Assembly (NCBI GenBank): GCA_944376655.1
Contig: CALWDJ010000004.1
Location: forward strand, 1 to 64,000
Source: an uncultured Clostridia bacterium
GTDB taxonomy: Bacteria; Bacillota; Clostridia; Oscillospirales; Acutalibacteraceae
Direction: 5' to 3'
DNA: 64,000 nt
A model generated the notes under the pieces. It was not told the DNA's origin and ran no database searches. It was given only the letters and a program-made list of their open reading frames with translations. Positions 16,167 to 24,717 of the stretch are shown one piece after another. How positions within the stretch are numbered: the stretch's first letter is position 1; the number at the start of each line of letters is the position of its first letter. The position numbers were made by a program, and so were the translations under genes.

Positions 16167-16203
16167 GTAAATCAGCCAATCAGTAACCGAAAGGAATGTG
16201 CAA

Positions 16204-16899
16204 ATGGAAGAGAATGTTCACAGCGGGCATCGTGAGAGAGTGAGAAAAGAGTTTCTGAAAAACGGCTTTGATGAGGACACACCGCCGCATAAAATAATGG
16301 AAATGCTTCTGTTTTACAGCATTCCACGAAAAGATACGAATGAAATAGCTCACGAGCTTGTGAGCAGATTCGGCAGTATAGCCGGCATAATCGACGCTCC
16401 GGTAGATGAGCTGGTCAAAGTGAACGGCGTAAATACCAATACAGCCGCGCTTATCAAACTGATTATGCCTGTGGCGCGCCGCTATATGTTTGATAAGAAA
16501 CGCAGTACCCACAAATATTCCAATATCGATGAAGTGGGCAATTATCTCTTGAGCCGTTATATGGGTTACAGTAAAGAGGTGTTTTCCATTACTTCGTTCA
16601 GCGGCAGCGGAAGCATACTCGGTTTTGATATATTAAGCGAAGGCGACGTGGCAGAGGTAAGCATATCCACAAGAACCGTTATAGAGGCAGTACTCAAAAG
16701 ACAGGCGGTATGCGCAATAATAGCTCACAATCATCCCGACGGAGTAGCTGTTCCGAGTGATAATGATATAGCTGTAACCGAGAACATCAAAAACGCGCTC
16801 GCTCATATAAACGTGCGTCTGCTTGACCATTTGATAATTGCGGACGGGGATTATGTTTCAATGGCGCAGAGCAGGCTTTACAAACAGATTTTTGACTGA
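16204..16899 (+). CDS. RadC-like JAB/MPN domain protein
   Basis: A 231-residue protein of the RadC family. N-terminal UPF0758 helix-hairpin-helix part (HSGHRERVRKEFLKNGFD, LVKVNGVNTNTAALIKL) and a C-terminal JAB metalloprotease-like domain with the zinc motif H175-N-H177-P then PSxxD (Asp 188). RadC is no longer regarded as an established DNA repair protein; its role is unknown. ATG 16204 is used because AAGGA at 16191-16195 is 8 nt away; a GTG at 16198 is too close. It has its own promoter and converges on the response regulator gene. Confidence 0.86.
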   Translation: MEENVHSGHRERVRKEFLKNGFDEDTPPHKIMEMLLFYSIPRKDTNEIAHELVSRFGSIAGIIDAPVDELVKVNGVNTNTAALIKLIMPVARRYMFDKKRSTHKYSNIDEVGNYLLSRYMGYSKEVFSITSFSGSGSILGFDILSEGDVAEVSISTRTVIEAVLKRQAVCAIIAHNHPDGVAVPSDNDIAVTENIKNALAHINVRLLDHLIIADGDYVSMAQSRLYKQIFD

Positions 16900-16917
16900 C
16901 ATTATTAAAAAATAAAA

Positions 16918-17628
16918 CTATTTTTCGGAGCGGCTTTCGGCAATCCGGTAACCGACGCCGTTTTCAGTGAACAGGTACAGGGGATTTGAGCTGTCCTGTT
17001 CTATTTTTTTGCGCAGATTTGTGACATTTACTCTTAAAATACCGTTTCCGCCCGAAATCTGGGGACCCCATACCGATTTGATTATAAAATCGTAGGTGAG
17101 CACTCTGCCGGAATATCTGCAAAGCAGGGAAAGTATCTTGAATTCGTTTTTGGTAAGATGAATATTTTTTCCGGAAACGGTTACAGTATGGCTGTCATAA
17201 TCCACGCGCAGCTCTCCGGAGACATAGCTTTTTTCCGTGTCAGAGCCTTTTGCCCTTTCCACAAGCTCTATTCTGCGCACCGCGGCGCGTACGCGGGACA
17301 GAAGCTCTCCCGGGAAAAACGGCTTTCTGATATAATCATCTGCTCCGGCGTCGAGAATATCGGTTATAGCGCGTTCGGATACGTTTTCCGAAACCGCAAT
17401 AATGGGGCAGGAATTATACTCGTACAGCTTTTTAACGGTTTGTATACCCTCTTTCATAGGATAAAGCGGGTCAATTACAAGTATATCGGGAGGACTTGAT
17501 GTAAAAGCGGTTTTGCATTCCCCGAAGCCTGGAGCGACTGTAACCTCATAGCCTGCGGCGGTGAGAAGATTTTTGAGCAGACGGGAGCTCTGACGGTCAA
17601 TATCAGTCACTATAATTCTGCGTTTCAA
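16918..17628 (-). CDS. OmpR-family response regulator (orphan)
   Basis: A 236-residue two-domain regulator: receiver with acidic pair D9/D11, phosphoacceptor D53 in LVIDP and K102 in IRKPF, and a C-terminal OmpR/PhoB winged helix (HLTKNEFKILSLLCRYSGRVLTYDFIIKSVWG, then LRVNVTNLRKKIEQD and ENGVGYRI). KdpE-like in overall shape. No histidine kinase gene is adjacent, so the partner is encoded elsewhere or absent. It lies 33 nt downstream of the LCP gene on the same strand, so co-transcription with cell-wall polymer attachment is possible. Confidence 0.9.
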   Translation of the reverse strand: MKRRIIVTDIDRQSSRLLKNLLTAAGYEVTVAPGFGECKTAFTSSPPDILVIDPLYPMKEGIQTVKKLYEYNSCPIIAVSENVSERAITDILDAGADDYIRKPFFPGELLSRVRAAVRRIELVERAKGSDTEKSYVSGELRVDYDSHTVTVSGKNIHLTKNEFKILSLLCRYSGRVLTYDFIIKSVWGPQISGGNGILRVNVTNLRKKIEQDSSNPLYLFTENGVGYRIAESRSEK

Positions 17629-17661
17629 GTTTGTTTACCTCCGGTTTAATGTCCGCTTTTG

Positions 17662-18831
17662 TCATTCGTCGCCGCTTTCGGCCTCACGCTCTGCGACCGC
17701 CTCGGGCGAATAGTAATTAAGCTCGTAAATAAAATCGTATATTTCGTTTCTCGCGGTATCAAGATCGTATGTATAATACCATACCCCGCCGATTGTTTTT
17801 CCGGCAGACGGTATGTTTTCGTTCGGTATGCTCAGCTGCTCAAATTCGGGTGAGAAAATAACCGCCCATATACCGAGACTCATTATATCAGAGGTTGAAA
17901 GTGAGGTTTCACACTCGCTTATTACCATTTCCGCGACCTTCGGCAGCTTCAGCGGGTTCATTGATTTCACCTTGGAAAACATAGCCATAAGAACCTCTTT
18001 CTGTCGGTTGCCTCGTTCGACGTCGCTGTCTATATGGCGTATTCTCGCGTAGCATACAGCCTGACCGCCGCATAAAAGCTGCTCGCCAGGAGCGGTAAGG
18101 TCGGGGCACTCGACACCGAGGGAGCGCATCTCCGGAAAAATATTACGGTTCAGTTCGTTCATTTCGTCTTCGTCAACATCTACCGTAACTCCTCCGATAT
18201 AGTCGATGACACGCGCCAGACCGAAGAAATTCATTGTTACATAGTCGGTTATTTCAAGCCCGAAATTCTGATTGAGCGTTTTAACGGCAAGCTGCGACCT
18301 GCCGTAAGCGTACGCGTGGGTCAGCTTGTCCTTTGAATGACCGTCGATTGAGACATATGTGTCCCTCGCTATGGAAGTGAGCTTGAGCTTATTATGCTTC
18401 TTGTCAACTGTAAGAATAACAATCGCGTCGCTTCTTCCGGAACCGCTTTCGTCGCGCGAATCTATTCCCAGCAGCGCGATATTGCGGACCGATGAAAAAT
18501 CAGACGTGGTTATCCCGAGGTCGTTTTCATCAAGCGGTTTGCGCTCTATTTTGTCAATGGTTTTGTAGGCGTAGGCGTAAAACGCCGTACCGGCGGCGAT
18601 GAGCAGACATACAAAAACAACGGCTGTTTTAAGCAGGATATGCTTTTTGCGCTTTTTGTGTGTTTTTGAGCGTATATCCGGCATTTTCTGCTGCGCGGCT
18701 GCCTGCCTTGCCTTAAACTGGGGAGAGCTTGAGGAAATATCCTCAAACGAGTCCTCCGTATTTCTGCCGGAGCTTGAATATATATCTGTTTCGCTGCGGT
18801 TGTCTTCACCGTCATATTCATAGTATTTCAT
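17662..18831 (-). CDS. LytR-CpsA-Psr (LCP) family cell-wall polymer ligase
   Basis: A 389-residue protein with a ~55-residue cytoplasmic Ser/Gln/Lys-rich head, one membrane anchor (about 63-85, HILLKTAVVFVCLLIAAGTAFYAYAY) and an extracellular LCP domain. LCP enzymes transfer teichoic-acid-like or capsular polymers from undecaprenyl carriers to peptidoglycan. Family marks: NIALLGIDSRDESGSGRSDAIVILTVD, LTSIARDTYVSIDG, DKLTHAYAYG and CYARIRHIDSDVERGNRQKEVL, with the key Arg residues present. It is followed by the orphan response regulator gene. Confidence 0.93.
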   Translation of the reverse strand: MKYYEYDGEDNRSETDIYSSSGRNTEDSFEDISSSSPQFKARQAAAQQKMPDIRSKTHKKRKKHILLKTAVVFVCLLIAAGTAFYAYAYKTIDKIERKPLDENDLGITTSDFSSVRNIALLGIDSRDESGSGRSDAIVILTVDKKHNKLKLTSIARDTYVSIDGHSKDKLTHAYAYGRSQLAVKTLNQNFGLEITDYVTMNFFGLARVIDYIGGVTVDVDEDEMNELNRNIFPEMRSLGVECPDLTAPGEQLLCGGQAVCYARIRHIDSDVERGNRQKEVLMAMFSKVKSMNPLKLPKVAEMVISECETSLSTSDIMSLGIWAVIFSPEFEQLSIPNENIPSAGKTIGGVWYYTYDLDTARNEIYDFIYELNYYSPEAVAEREAESGDE

Positions 18832-18893
18832 AATGTTACTTCCTGTTTATGATTGTATAGGTAATAACTATTATACATAATAAGACGGAAAAG

Positions 18894-18918
18894 CGCAAGG
18901 AAAATAAATCTGCTTGCG
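18894..18918 (-). terminator. Possible weak terminator after dinB
   Basis: CGCAAG (18894-18899) and CTTGCG (18913-18918) can form a 6-bp stem on the minus strand, followed by CTTTTCC after the dinB stop at 18936. The stem is short and the T-run broken, so this is uncertain. Confidence 0.35.
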
Positions 18919-18935
18919 TTTTTACCGGCAGTCTT

Positions 18936-20123
18936 TCAATCATTCTTTTTTTCGGAAGCGCGGGTTATGCTCGAGTTTCCGAACTTCTTTCTGAGCATAT
19001 AAATCGAGTCCTCTATTTTTTCCTGGGCGGCAATGGTTTCCGAATTACCGAAAATATCCGACTGAACGGCCGACTCATAGTTTTTAAGGCCGATTGCCCT
19101 TATACCGACCGAGCGCAGCGGCTCTCCGAATGTGTAGTTGGCACGCAGAATTTCCATTCCGCGGCGGGCGATAATGTATCCGCTGTTAGTGGAGTCACGG
19201 TATGTCCGGCTGAATTCTTTTACGGCAAGCGACGCTGTTCTTATATGCACCTGCACGCCGAAGGCATAGAGCCCGTGACTTCTGAGCGTATCGGATACGG
19301 GACGCGAAAGAGTGAGGAAGGTTGCCCAAACATCATCGTAGGAGGTAAAATCCTTTGAGCCGGTCACAGACCTTCCCACGCTTTTCGGCAGGTCCTCTGC
19401 CGTAGGCGTGGACACCGGTGAAGAATCAAGTCCCTGCGCCCATCTTTTAAGCTCAGTGCCGTTTTTTCCGAGCAGACGTATAAGGGTTTCATCGGAGCAG
19501 ACAACTATATCGCCGACCGTGTAAACACCGCAGGAGCGCAGCTTTTCAGTGGTTTTCCTGCCTGCGAACAAAAGGTCTGAAACGGGCAGGGGCCATACCT
19601 TTTCCTTATAATTTTCACGTGAAATTACCGTAACCGCGTCCGGTTTTTTCATATCCGAGCCTAACTTTGCGAAAACTTTATTAAAGCTGACTCCCACTGA
19701 AACGGTTATCCCAAGCTCGTTTTTGATATCTTTTCTTATCCGTTCGGCTATCTGCTCTCCGCTTCCGAAAAGCAGTGTGCTTCCCGTGACATCAAGCCAG
19801 CATTCGTCTATGCCGAACGGCTCTATCATATCGGTGTAGCGCTCGTAAACCGAGTGAGCCTTTTTTGAGTACTCCCTGTATTTGTCCATAAGGGGAGGCA
19901 GAATCACAAGGTCGGGACATTTGCGGCGCGCGTCGGAAATTGTTTCCGCGGTTTTAACGCCGAATTTTTTCGCGTTTTCGTTTTTTGCCAGCACAATTCC
20001 GTGACGGTTTTCCCTGTCGCCGCATACCGCAACGGGGAGGAATTTAAGGGTCGGGTTAAAGAGCAGCGAAACCGACGCGAAAAAGTTATTTAGGTCACAG
20101 TGAAGTATTATGCGGTCGCCCAC
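18936..20123 (-). CDS. dinB: Y-family DNA polymerase (DNA polymerase IV, DinB)
   Basis: A 395-residue translesion polymerase. Catalytic carboxylates: D10 in CDLNNFFASV and the IDE triad at 105-107 in GIDECWLDVTG. Fingers/palm, thumb (helix-hairpin-helix around LLFAGRKTTEKLRSCGVYTVGDI) and little-finger domain are all present; length fits DinB. The GTG start follows GGAGGTGA by 7 nt. A LexA-type palindrome lies 14-27 nt upstream of the start, so SOS induction is expected. Divergent from alaS. Confidence 0.92.
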   Translation of the reverse strand: MGDRIILHCDLNNFFASVSLLFNPTLKFLPVAVCGDRENRHGIVLAKNENAKKFGVKTAETISDARRKCPDLVILPPLMDKYREYSKKAHSVYERYTDMIEPFGIDECWLDVTGSTLLFGSGEQIAERIRKDIKNELGITVSVGVSFNKVFAKLGSDMKKPDAVTVISRENYKEKVWPLPVSDLLFAGRKTTEKLRSCGVYTVGDIVVCSDETLIRLLGKNGTELKRWAQGLDSSPVSTPTAEDLPKSVGRSVTGSKDFTSYDDVWATFLTLSRPVSDTLRSHGLYAFGVQVHIRTASLAVKEFSRTYRDSTNSGYIIARRGMEILRANYTFGEPLRSVGIRAIGLKNYESAVQSDIFGNSETIAAQEKIEDSIYMLRKKFGNSSITRASEKKND

Positions 20124-20136
20124 GGCGGCTCACCTC

Positions 20137-20150
20137 CGAACAATTGTTCT
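20137..20150 (-). promoter_or_regulatory. LexA (DinR) SOS box upstream of dinB
   Basis: CGAACAATTGTTCT: the core GAAC-AATT-GTTC (20138-20149) is a perfect palindrome matching the Gram-positive LexA consensus CGAACNNNNGTTCG at 13 of 14 non-degenerate-plus-spacer positions. It sits directly upstream of the dinB ribosome site, where it would block transcription initiation. Confidence 0.88.
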
Positions 20151-20210
20151 TAAAGTGAATTATACCACAGAAAAACCGCCTTGTAAAGCGGAAAAAACAG
20201 GCTTCGGTGA

Positions 20211-20239
20211 TTGACAAATTTCTGTAATGAGTATATAAT
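20211..20239 (+). promoter_or_regulatory. Consensus promoter of alaS
   Basis: TTGACA (20211-20216), 17-base spacer, TATAAT (20234-20239): a perfect sigma-A promoter. The leader is only about 33 nt, too short for a T-box. Confidence 0.92.
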
Positions 20240-20278
20240 AACAAGGTATGTTTAAATTCAGTTTAAGGATGTAGATTT

Positions 20279-22906
20279 ATGGAGTGGACTTCATTAAACG
20301 ACCTGAGGGAAAAATACCTTTCATTCTTTGAGTCTAAGGGTCATCTGCGGCTCAAGAGCTTTTCGCTCGTTCCGAACGGGGACAAGTCGTTGCTACTTAT
20401 CAATTCCGGTATGGCGCCTATGAAAAAGTATTTTACCGGCGAGGTTACGCCGCCGTCGGTGCGTGTTACCACCTGTCAGAAGTGCATACGCACGCCGGAT
20501 CTTGAGCGTGTGGGTCATACCGCGCGTCACGGCACATATTTTGAAATGCTCGGCAACTTCTCGTTCGGCGATTACTTTAAGGAGCAGGCTATCGAGTGGG
20601 CGTGGGAGTTCCTTACAAAGGTGCTTGAAATACCGTCAGAGCTTTTATGGCCGTCGGTTTACGAGCAGGACGATGAAGCCTATGCCATATGGCGCGATAA
20701 AATAGGAGTGCCTGAGGAGCATATAGTCCGTCTCGGCAAGGAGGATAATTTCTGGGAGCACGGCACGGGTCCCTGCGGACCGTGCAGCGAGATATATTTT
20801 GACCGCGGCGAGAAGTACGGCTGCGGCTCTCCTGACTGCAAGCCGGGCTGTGACTGCGACCGTTATATGGAAATATGGAACAACGTGTTTTCACAGTTCA
20901 ACAATATGGGCGACGGGACATATACCGAGCTTGAACACAAGAATATCGATACCGGAATGGGCCTTGAGCGCCTTGCCTGCGTAATGCAGGGGGTCGACAA
21001 TATGTTCGAGGTCGATACAATAAGGAATATACTCAACAAGGTATGCGAAATATCGGGTAAGGAATACGGAAATGACGATAAGTCCGATATTTCGATACGC
21101 GCCGTTACAGACCATATAAGAGCCTCGACATTTATGATTAGCGACGGTATCATTCCCTCAAACGAGGGCAGGGGATACGTTCTCCGCAGGCTTATAAGGC
21201 GCGCCGCGAGACACGGAAAGCTGTTGGGAATAGACAGGCCGTTCCTGTCGGAGCTGTGTGATACCGTGATAGCCGAGAACAAGGGGGGCTATCCTGAGCT
21301 TGTCGAAAAAGAGCAGCTTATCAAAAAAGTAATCTCAAACGAAGAAAGCAATTTCAACAAGACGATAGATCAGGGTCTTAATATGTTAGGCAGCCTTATG
21401 TCAGGCGGCGGGGTACTGTCGGGAGAGGACGCTTTCAGGCTTTACGACACATACGGTTTCCCGCTCGACCTTACAAAGGATATCCTTGCCGAAAAGAATA
21501 TGACGGTGGACGAGGAAACCTTTAAAGAGCTTATGGAAAAGCAGCGCAAGCTCGCGCGCTCCTCGCGCAAATCGGCTGACGCCGAGAGCTGGAAGAGCGA
21601 CGGTATCAGCTTTGACGGTGTTCCGGCAACCGTGTTCGACGGCTATACGGAAAACAGCTGCCAGGCAAAAATACTTGATATAGTGGTTGACGGCGAGCAT
21701 ACCGTTGCGGCGTCTGAAGGCGCAAAGGCGGTAATCGTGCTTGACCGAACGGTGTTTTACGGCGAGAGCGGCGGACAGGTGGGAGACACCGGCGTAATAA
21801 CGGCTGACGGCGCGGAATTTACAGTCACCGATACCAAAAAGACCGTCGGAGGGGTATTCACCCATTTCGGAACGGTGTCAAAGGGTACGCTTTCCACCGA
21901 TATGACAGTCACCGCGCAGATAAATACCGAAAGACGTGAGGCGATACGCCGCAACCATACGGCGGCTCACCTTTTGCAGGCGGGGCTCCGCAAGGTGCTC
22001 GGCACCCATGTCGAGCAGGCGGGACAGCTTGTAAACGAGAATACCGTGCGTTTTGACTTTACCCATTTTTCGGCGCTTACTCCGGAAGAGCTTGATATGG
22101 TCAGCGGTTTTGTGAACGACGCTGTTTTAAGCGGTATCAGCGTTGAAAATACCGAAATGCCGATTGACGAGGCGAGAAAGCTCGGCGCTATGGCGCTGTT
22201 CGGAGAAAAGTACGGCGATATCGTAAGGGTCGTAAACGTAAAGGATAAATCGATAGAGCTTTGCGGCGGCACCCATATTGACAATACGGCGAAAATCGGA
22301 CTTTTCCATATTATCTCGGAATCAAGCGTAGCCGCAGGCGTAAGACGAATAGAAGCCGTGACCGGATATAATGTTTTAAAGGTTATAGCCGATTATAAAA
22401 ATCTGGCGGCTGATACCGCTGAGGCGATGAAGGCCTCTTCCGAAAAGGATATCGCAAGGCGTGCGGCACAGCTTATGAGCGAGCTTAAGGATACGCAGAA
22501 GCAGCTTGAAAAAGCCGAGGCGCAGATTGCGGCCGGAAAGATAGGCGGTCTGCTTGAAAAAGCCGCCGCGGTAAACGGACTCCGTGTTGTCTCTGCGGTG
22601 CTTGAGAATACGCCGGCGGAAGAATTAAGGAAAACCGCCGAAACCCTGAAAGCCGACAATGCCGATGTTATAGCGCTGCTCGCGGCAGTAAACGACGGTA
22701 AGCTGACCTTCTGCGCCGCCTGCGGAAAAGACGCAGTCGGCAAGGGCGCGCACGCTGGAAACCTTGTAAAGGAAGCAGCGAAAATTGCCGGAGGAAACGG
22801 CGGCGGCAAGCCCGATATCGCCATGGCCGGCGGCAAGGATATAAGCAAAATAAAAGAGGCTCTCGCGGCGGTGGAGGATATCGCGCGAAGCCAGACAGGA
22901 GAGTGA
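20279..22906 (+). CDS. alaS: Alanine--tRNA ligase
   Basis: The 875-residue class II aminoacyl-tRNA synthetase charges tRNA-Ala. Catalytic core from residue 1 (motif 2 region TTCQKCIRTPDLERVGHTARHGTYFEMLGNFSFGDYFK), with the zinc-like cluster insert CGSPDCKPGCDCDRYMEIWN. The editing domain has HTAAHLLQ and the CGGTH motif. The C-terminal coiled coil and DHHA1-type C-Ala domain (end GGNGGGKPDIAMAGGKD) complete it. Full length. Followed after 4 nt by the HIT gene, so likely co-transcribed. Confidence 0.98.
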   Translation: MEWTSLNDLREKYLSFFESKGHLRLKSFSLVPNGDKSLLLINSGMAPMKKYFTGEVTPPSVRVTTCQKCIRTPDLERVGHTARHGTYFEMLGNFSFGDYFKEQAIEWAWEFLTKVLEIPSELLWPSVYEQDDEAYAIWRDKIGVPEEHIVRLGKEDNFWEHGTGPCGPCSEIYFDRGEKYGCGSPDCKPGCDCDRYMEIWNNVFSQFNNMGDGTYTELEHKNIDTGMGLERLACVMQGVDNMFEVDTIRNILNKVCEISGKEYGNDDKSDISIRAVTDHIRASTFMISDGIIPSNEGRGYVLRRLIRRAARHGKLLGIDRPFLSELCDTVIAENKGGYPELVEKEQLIKKVISNEESNFNKTIDQGLNMLGSLMSGGGVLSGEDAFRLYDTYGFPLDLTKDILAEKNMTVDEETFKELMEKQRKLARSSRKSADAESWKSDGISFDGVPATVFDGYTENSCQAKILDIVVDGEHTVAASEGAKAVIVLDRTVFYGESGGQVGDTGVITADGAEFTVTDTKKTVGGVFTHFGTVSKGTLSTDMTVTAQINTERREAIRRNHTAAHLLQAGLRKVLGTHVEQAGQLVNENTVRFDFTHFSALTPEELDMVSGFVNDAVLSGISVENTEMPIDEARKLGAMALFGEKYGDIVRVVNVKDKSIELCGGTHIDNTAKIGLFHIISESSVAAGVRRIEAVTGYNVLKVIADYKNLAADTAEAMKASSEKDIARRAAQLMSELKDTQKQLEKAEAQIAAGKIGGLLEKAAAVNGLRVVSAVLENTPAEELRKTAETLKADNADVIALLAAVNDGKLTFCAACGKDAVGKGAHAGNLVKEAAKIAGGNGGGKPDIAMAGGKDISKIKEALAAVEDIARSQTGE

Positions 22907-22910
22907 AAAA

Positions 22911-23252
22911 ATGTCTGATTGTCTTTTCTGCAAAATAGCAGCGGGGGAGGTTCCCAGTACAAAGGTCTATGAGGACGAGTATGTTTACGCGTTTAACGAC
23001 ATAGATCCAAAAGCCCCGTTCCACGTTATTGTTATACCAAAAAAGCATATCGGCTCGGCGGACGAGATTGATTCGTCCAACAGCGCGGAAATAGCTCACG
23101 TTTTTGAAGCGATAGCGAAAATCGCGAAGCAGGAAAAGCTTGAAAACGGCTACCGTGTTGTAAACAACTGCGGCGAGGACGGCGGACAGACCGTCCATCA
23201 TATCCATTTTCATCTGCTCGCGCGCCGCAATCTCGCGTGGCCTCCCGGCTGA
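22911..23252 (+). CDS. HIT family (HinT-like) nucleotide-binding protein
   Basis: A 113-residue histidine-triad hydrolase of the HINT type, acting on purine nucleoside phosphoramidates. N-terminal CLFCKIAAGEVPSTKVYEDE with CxxC and the C-terminal catalytic HIHFHLL triad followed by the WPPG end are diagnostic. Full length. GGAG precedes ATG, and it sits 4 nt after alaS. A link to aminoacyl-adenylate hydrolysis, known for HINT proteins, would fit the alaS neighbourhood but is inference. Confidence 0.95.
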   Translation: MSDCLFCKIAAGEVPSTKVYEDEYVYAFNDIDPKAPFHVIVIPKKHIGSADEIDSSNSAEIAHVFEAIAKIAKQEKLENGYRVVNNCGEDGGQTVHHIHFHLLARRNLAWPPG

Positions 23253-23308
23253 TTTTTCAAACGCCGTAAAAGCGGCAAAAATATGCCGTATAAAAAAGGG
23301 GTATCATT

Positions 23309-23851
23309 ATGTCAGAATATTATACAATGAAAATAGCCGGACTTGAGAGACATCTTGAAAAGTTTCCGGTAAGCGACAAGCTCGATATAGCCGCCTTTAT
23401 AATTTTCGGCGATGTGGAGCTTACCATAGCCGGCTGTGAGGCGCTGAGAAAAAAGCTGCCGGAGTTTGACGTTATAATCACTCCTGAAGCCAAAAGCATA
23501 CCGATAGCGTACGAAATGGCGCGTCAGACCGGAAAGCCTTACATAATCGCGCGCAAGGGTATGAAGGTTTATATGCGTAATCCTCTTGAGGTTGACGTTA
23601 CTTCCATCACCACCAAGAATGAGCAGCACCTGTTTTTAGGCGAATCGGAGACAGCGCTGTTAAAGGACAAGCGTGTGCTTATAATCGACGACGTAATAAG
23701 CACGGGCGAATCGCTTGCCGCTGTCCGCAAGCTCGTTGAGGAGGCGGGTGGAAAGGAGGCTGCCGCCTGCGCTTTCCTCGCAGAGGGCGACGCCGCCGAC
23801 CGTAAAGACATTATTTTTCTTGAGAAGCTGCCGCTTTTCTTTAAAGACTGA
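23309..23851 (+). CDS. Phosphoribosyltransferase family protein (Apt-like)
   Basis: A 180-residue type I phosphoribosyltransferase. The PRPP-binding motif VLIIDDVISTGESL (about 130-143) and the ITPEAKSIPIAYEMARQTGKPYIIARKG segment resemble adenine phosphoribosyltransferases and PurR-type proteins, but an N-terminal adenine-specificity motif is not recognisable, so the base is uncertain. It may serve purine salvage or act in regulation. GGGG precedes ATG; separated from the HIT gene by 56 nt; ended by the terminator at 23851-23896. Confidence 0.82.
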   Translation: MSEYYTMKIAGLERHLEKFPVSDKLDIAAFIIFGDVELTIAGCEALRKKLPEFDVIITPEAKSIPIAYEMARQTGKPYIIARKGMKVYMRNPLEVDVTSITTKNEQHLFLGESETALLKDKRVLIIDDVISTGESLAAVRKLVEEAGGKEAAACAFLAEGDAADRKDIIFLEKLPLFFKD

Positions 23852-23896
23852 AAAAAAGCCGTTCCCCGATCAGAAAATCGGGGAACGGCTTTTTTT
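23851..23896. terminator. Bidirectional terminator between phosphoribosyltransferase and zinc-ribbon genes
   Basis: A 20-bp perfect stem (23851-23870 with 23877-23896), six-base loop, beginning with seven A and ending with seven T; the right end overlaps the stop of the convergent gene. Confidence 0.96.
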
Positions 23897-24701
23897 ACTG
23901 TGAATATTGAGTGTTGTCGGTAATGATCTCAAAATCACGAATACTGTAATTATACAGGAAATCGTTTTTATCGGTATATATAAAGCTGCTGTCAAGCCCT
24001 TCGATTTCGCGAACAGCCTGCATCATAAGAATTTCTTTCAGACCGGTCTCGGCTGACTTTTCAAGCTCGTCAATAAATACCGAAACGGTATAATCGCCGC
24101 CGTCTATTATTTTTCCCCATAAATCCGGATTGGAATTTATTACCTCCTCGGCGGTTTCTGTTCCGGTGTGTCCTGCGGCAATCGTATTTATGTATTTCAC
24201 CACCGGAGGACGGGAAACAGCAAATATTCCTACGGCAAGAACCGCAATACCGGCTGCGCACAGAATAACTTCTGTCAGCTTCCGCATTATACGGTAAAAG
24301 TCACTCGGTTCTGCGTCATCGGGGTTTGAGATGCGGAAACTCAGCCGGAATTTTTCTATCGCCCAGTTGAATTTAGGAAAAAAAGCCTCGACGGCTGAAA
24401 GAATAAGGCAGAGAAAGCCGTAAACCGAGAATATAACGCTTTGCTGTCTGAATAAAGCTGCCGCGCAGATTATAAAAAGGAGCAGCAGGCATACCAGTGA
24501 TACCGTTCCCACGGCTTTGTCAAAAACCGAGACATACAGCGGGTCGGTCTTATTGTACATTTTTTCAGATACCTCGTTTATCTTACGGTCAAGCTCTTTT
24601 TCCGCTTTTTCGGATATTTTATCCCCGAGCTTTTCTCCGCAGTCTACGCAGAATCCTCTGTCGTCGGAGTTATAGGCGCCGCAGCTGTCACATATTTTCA
24701 T
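23895..24701 (-). CDS. Zinc-ribbon multi-spanning membrane protein of unknown function
   Basis: A 268-residue protein. The N-terminal zinc ribbon CDSCGAYNSDDRGFCVDCG (two CxxC) is followed by a charged helix and four hydrophobic segments (about 65-90, 92-115, 150-172). The extracytoplasmic C-terminal domain (about 175-268) is rich in acidic residues and I do not recognise it. ATG 24701 is used since GGGGG at 24711-24717 lies 9 nt upstream. It follows the lipoprotein gene by 16 nt on the same strand, so the two are probably co-expressed. Function unknown. Confidence 0.75.
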   Translation of the reverse strand: MKICDSCGAYNSDDRGFCVDCGEKLGDKISEKAEKELDRKINEVSEKMYNKTDPLYVSVFDKAVGTVSLVCLLLLFIICAAALFRQQSVIFSVYGFLCLILSAVEAFFPKFNWAIEKFRLSFRISNPDDAEPSDFYRIMRKLTEVILCAAGIAVLAVGIFAVSRPPVVKYINTIAAGHTGTETAEEVINSNPDLWGKIIDGGDYTVSVFIDELEKSAETGLKEILMMQAVREIEGLDSSFIYTDKNDFLYNYSIRDFEIITDNTQYSQ

Positions 24702-24717
24702 ATATGCGAATCCCCCT

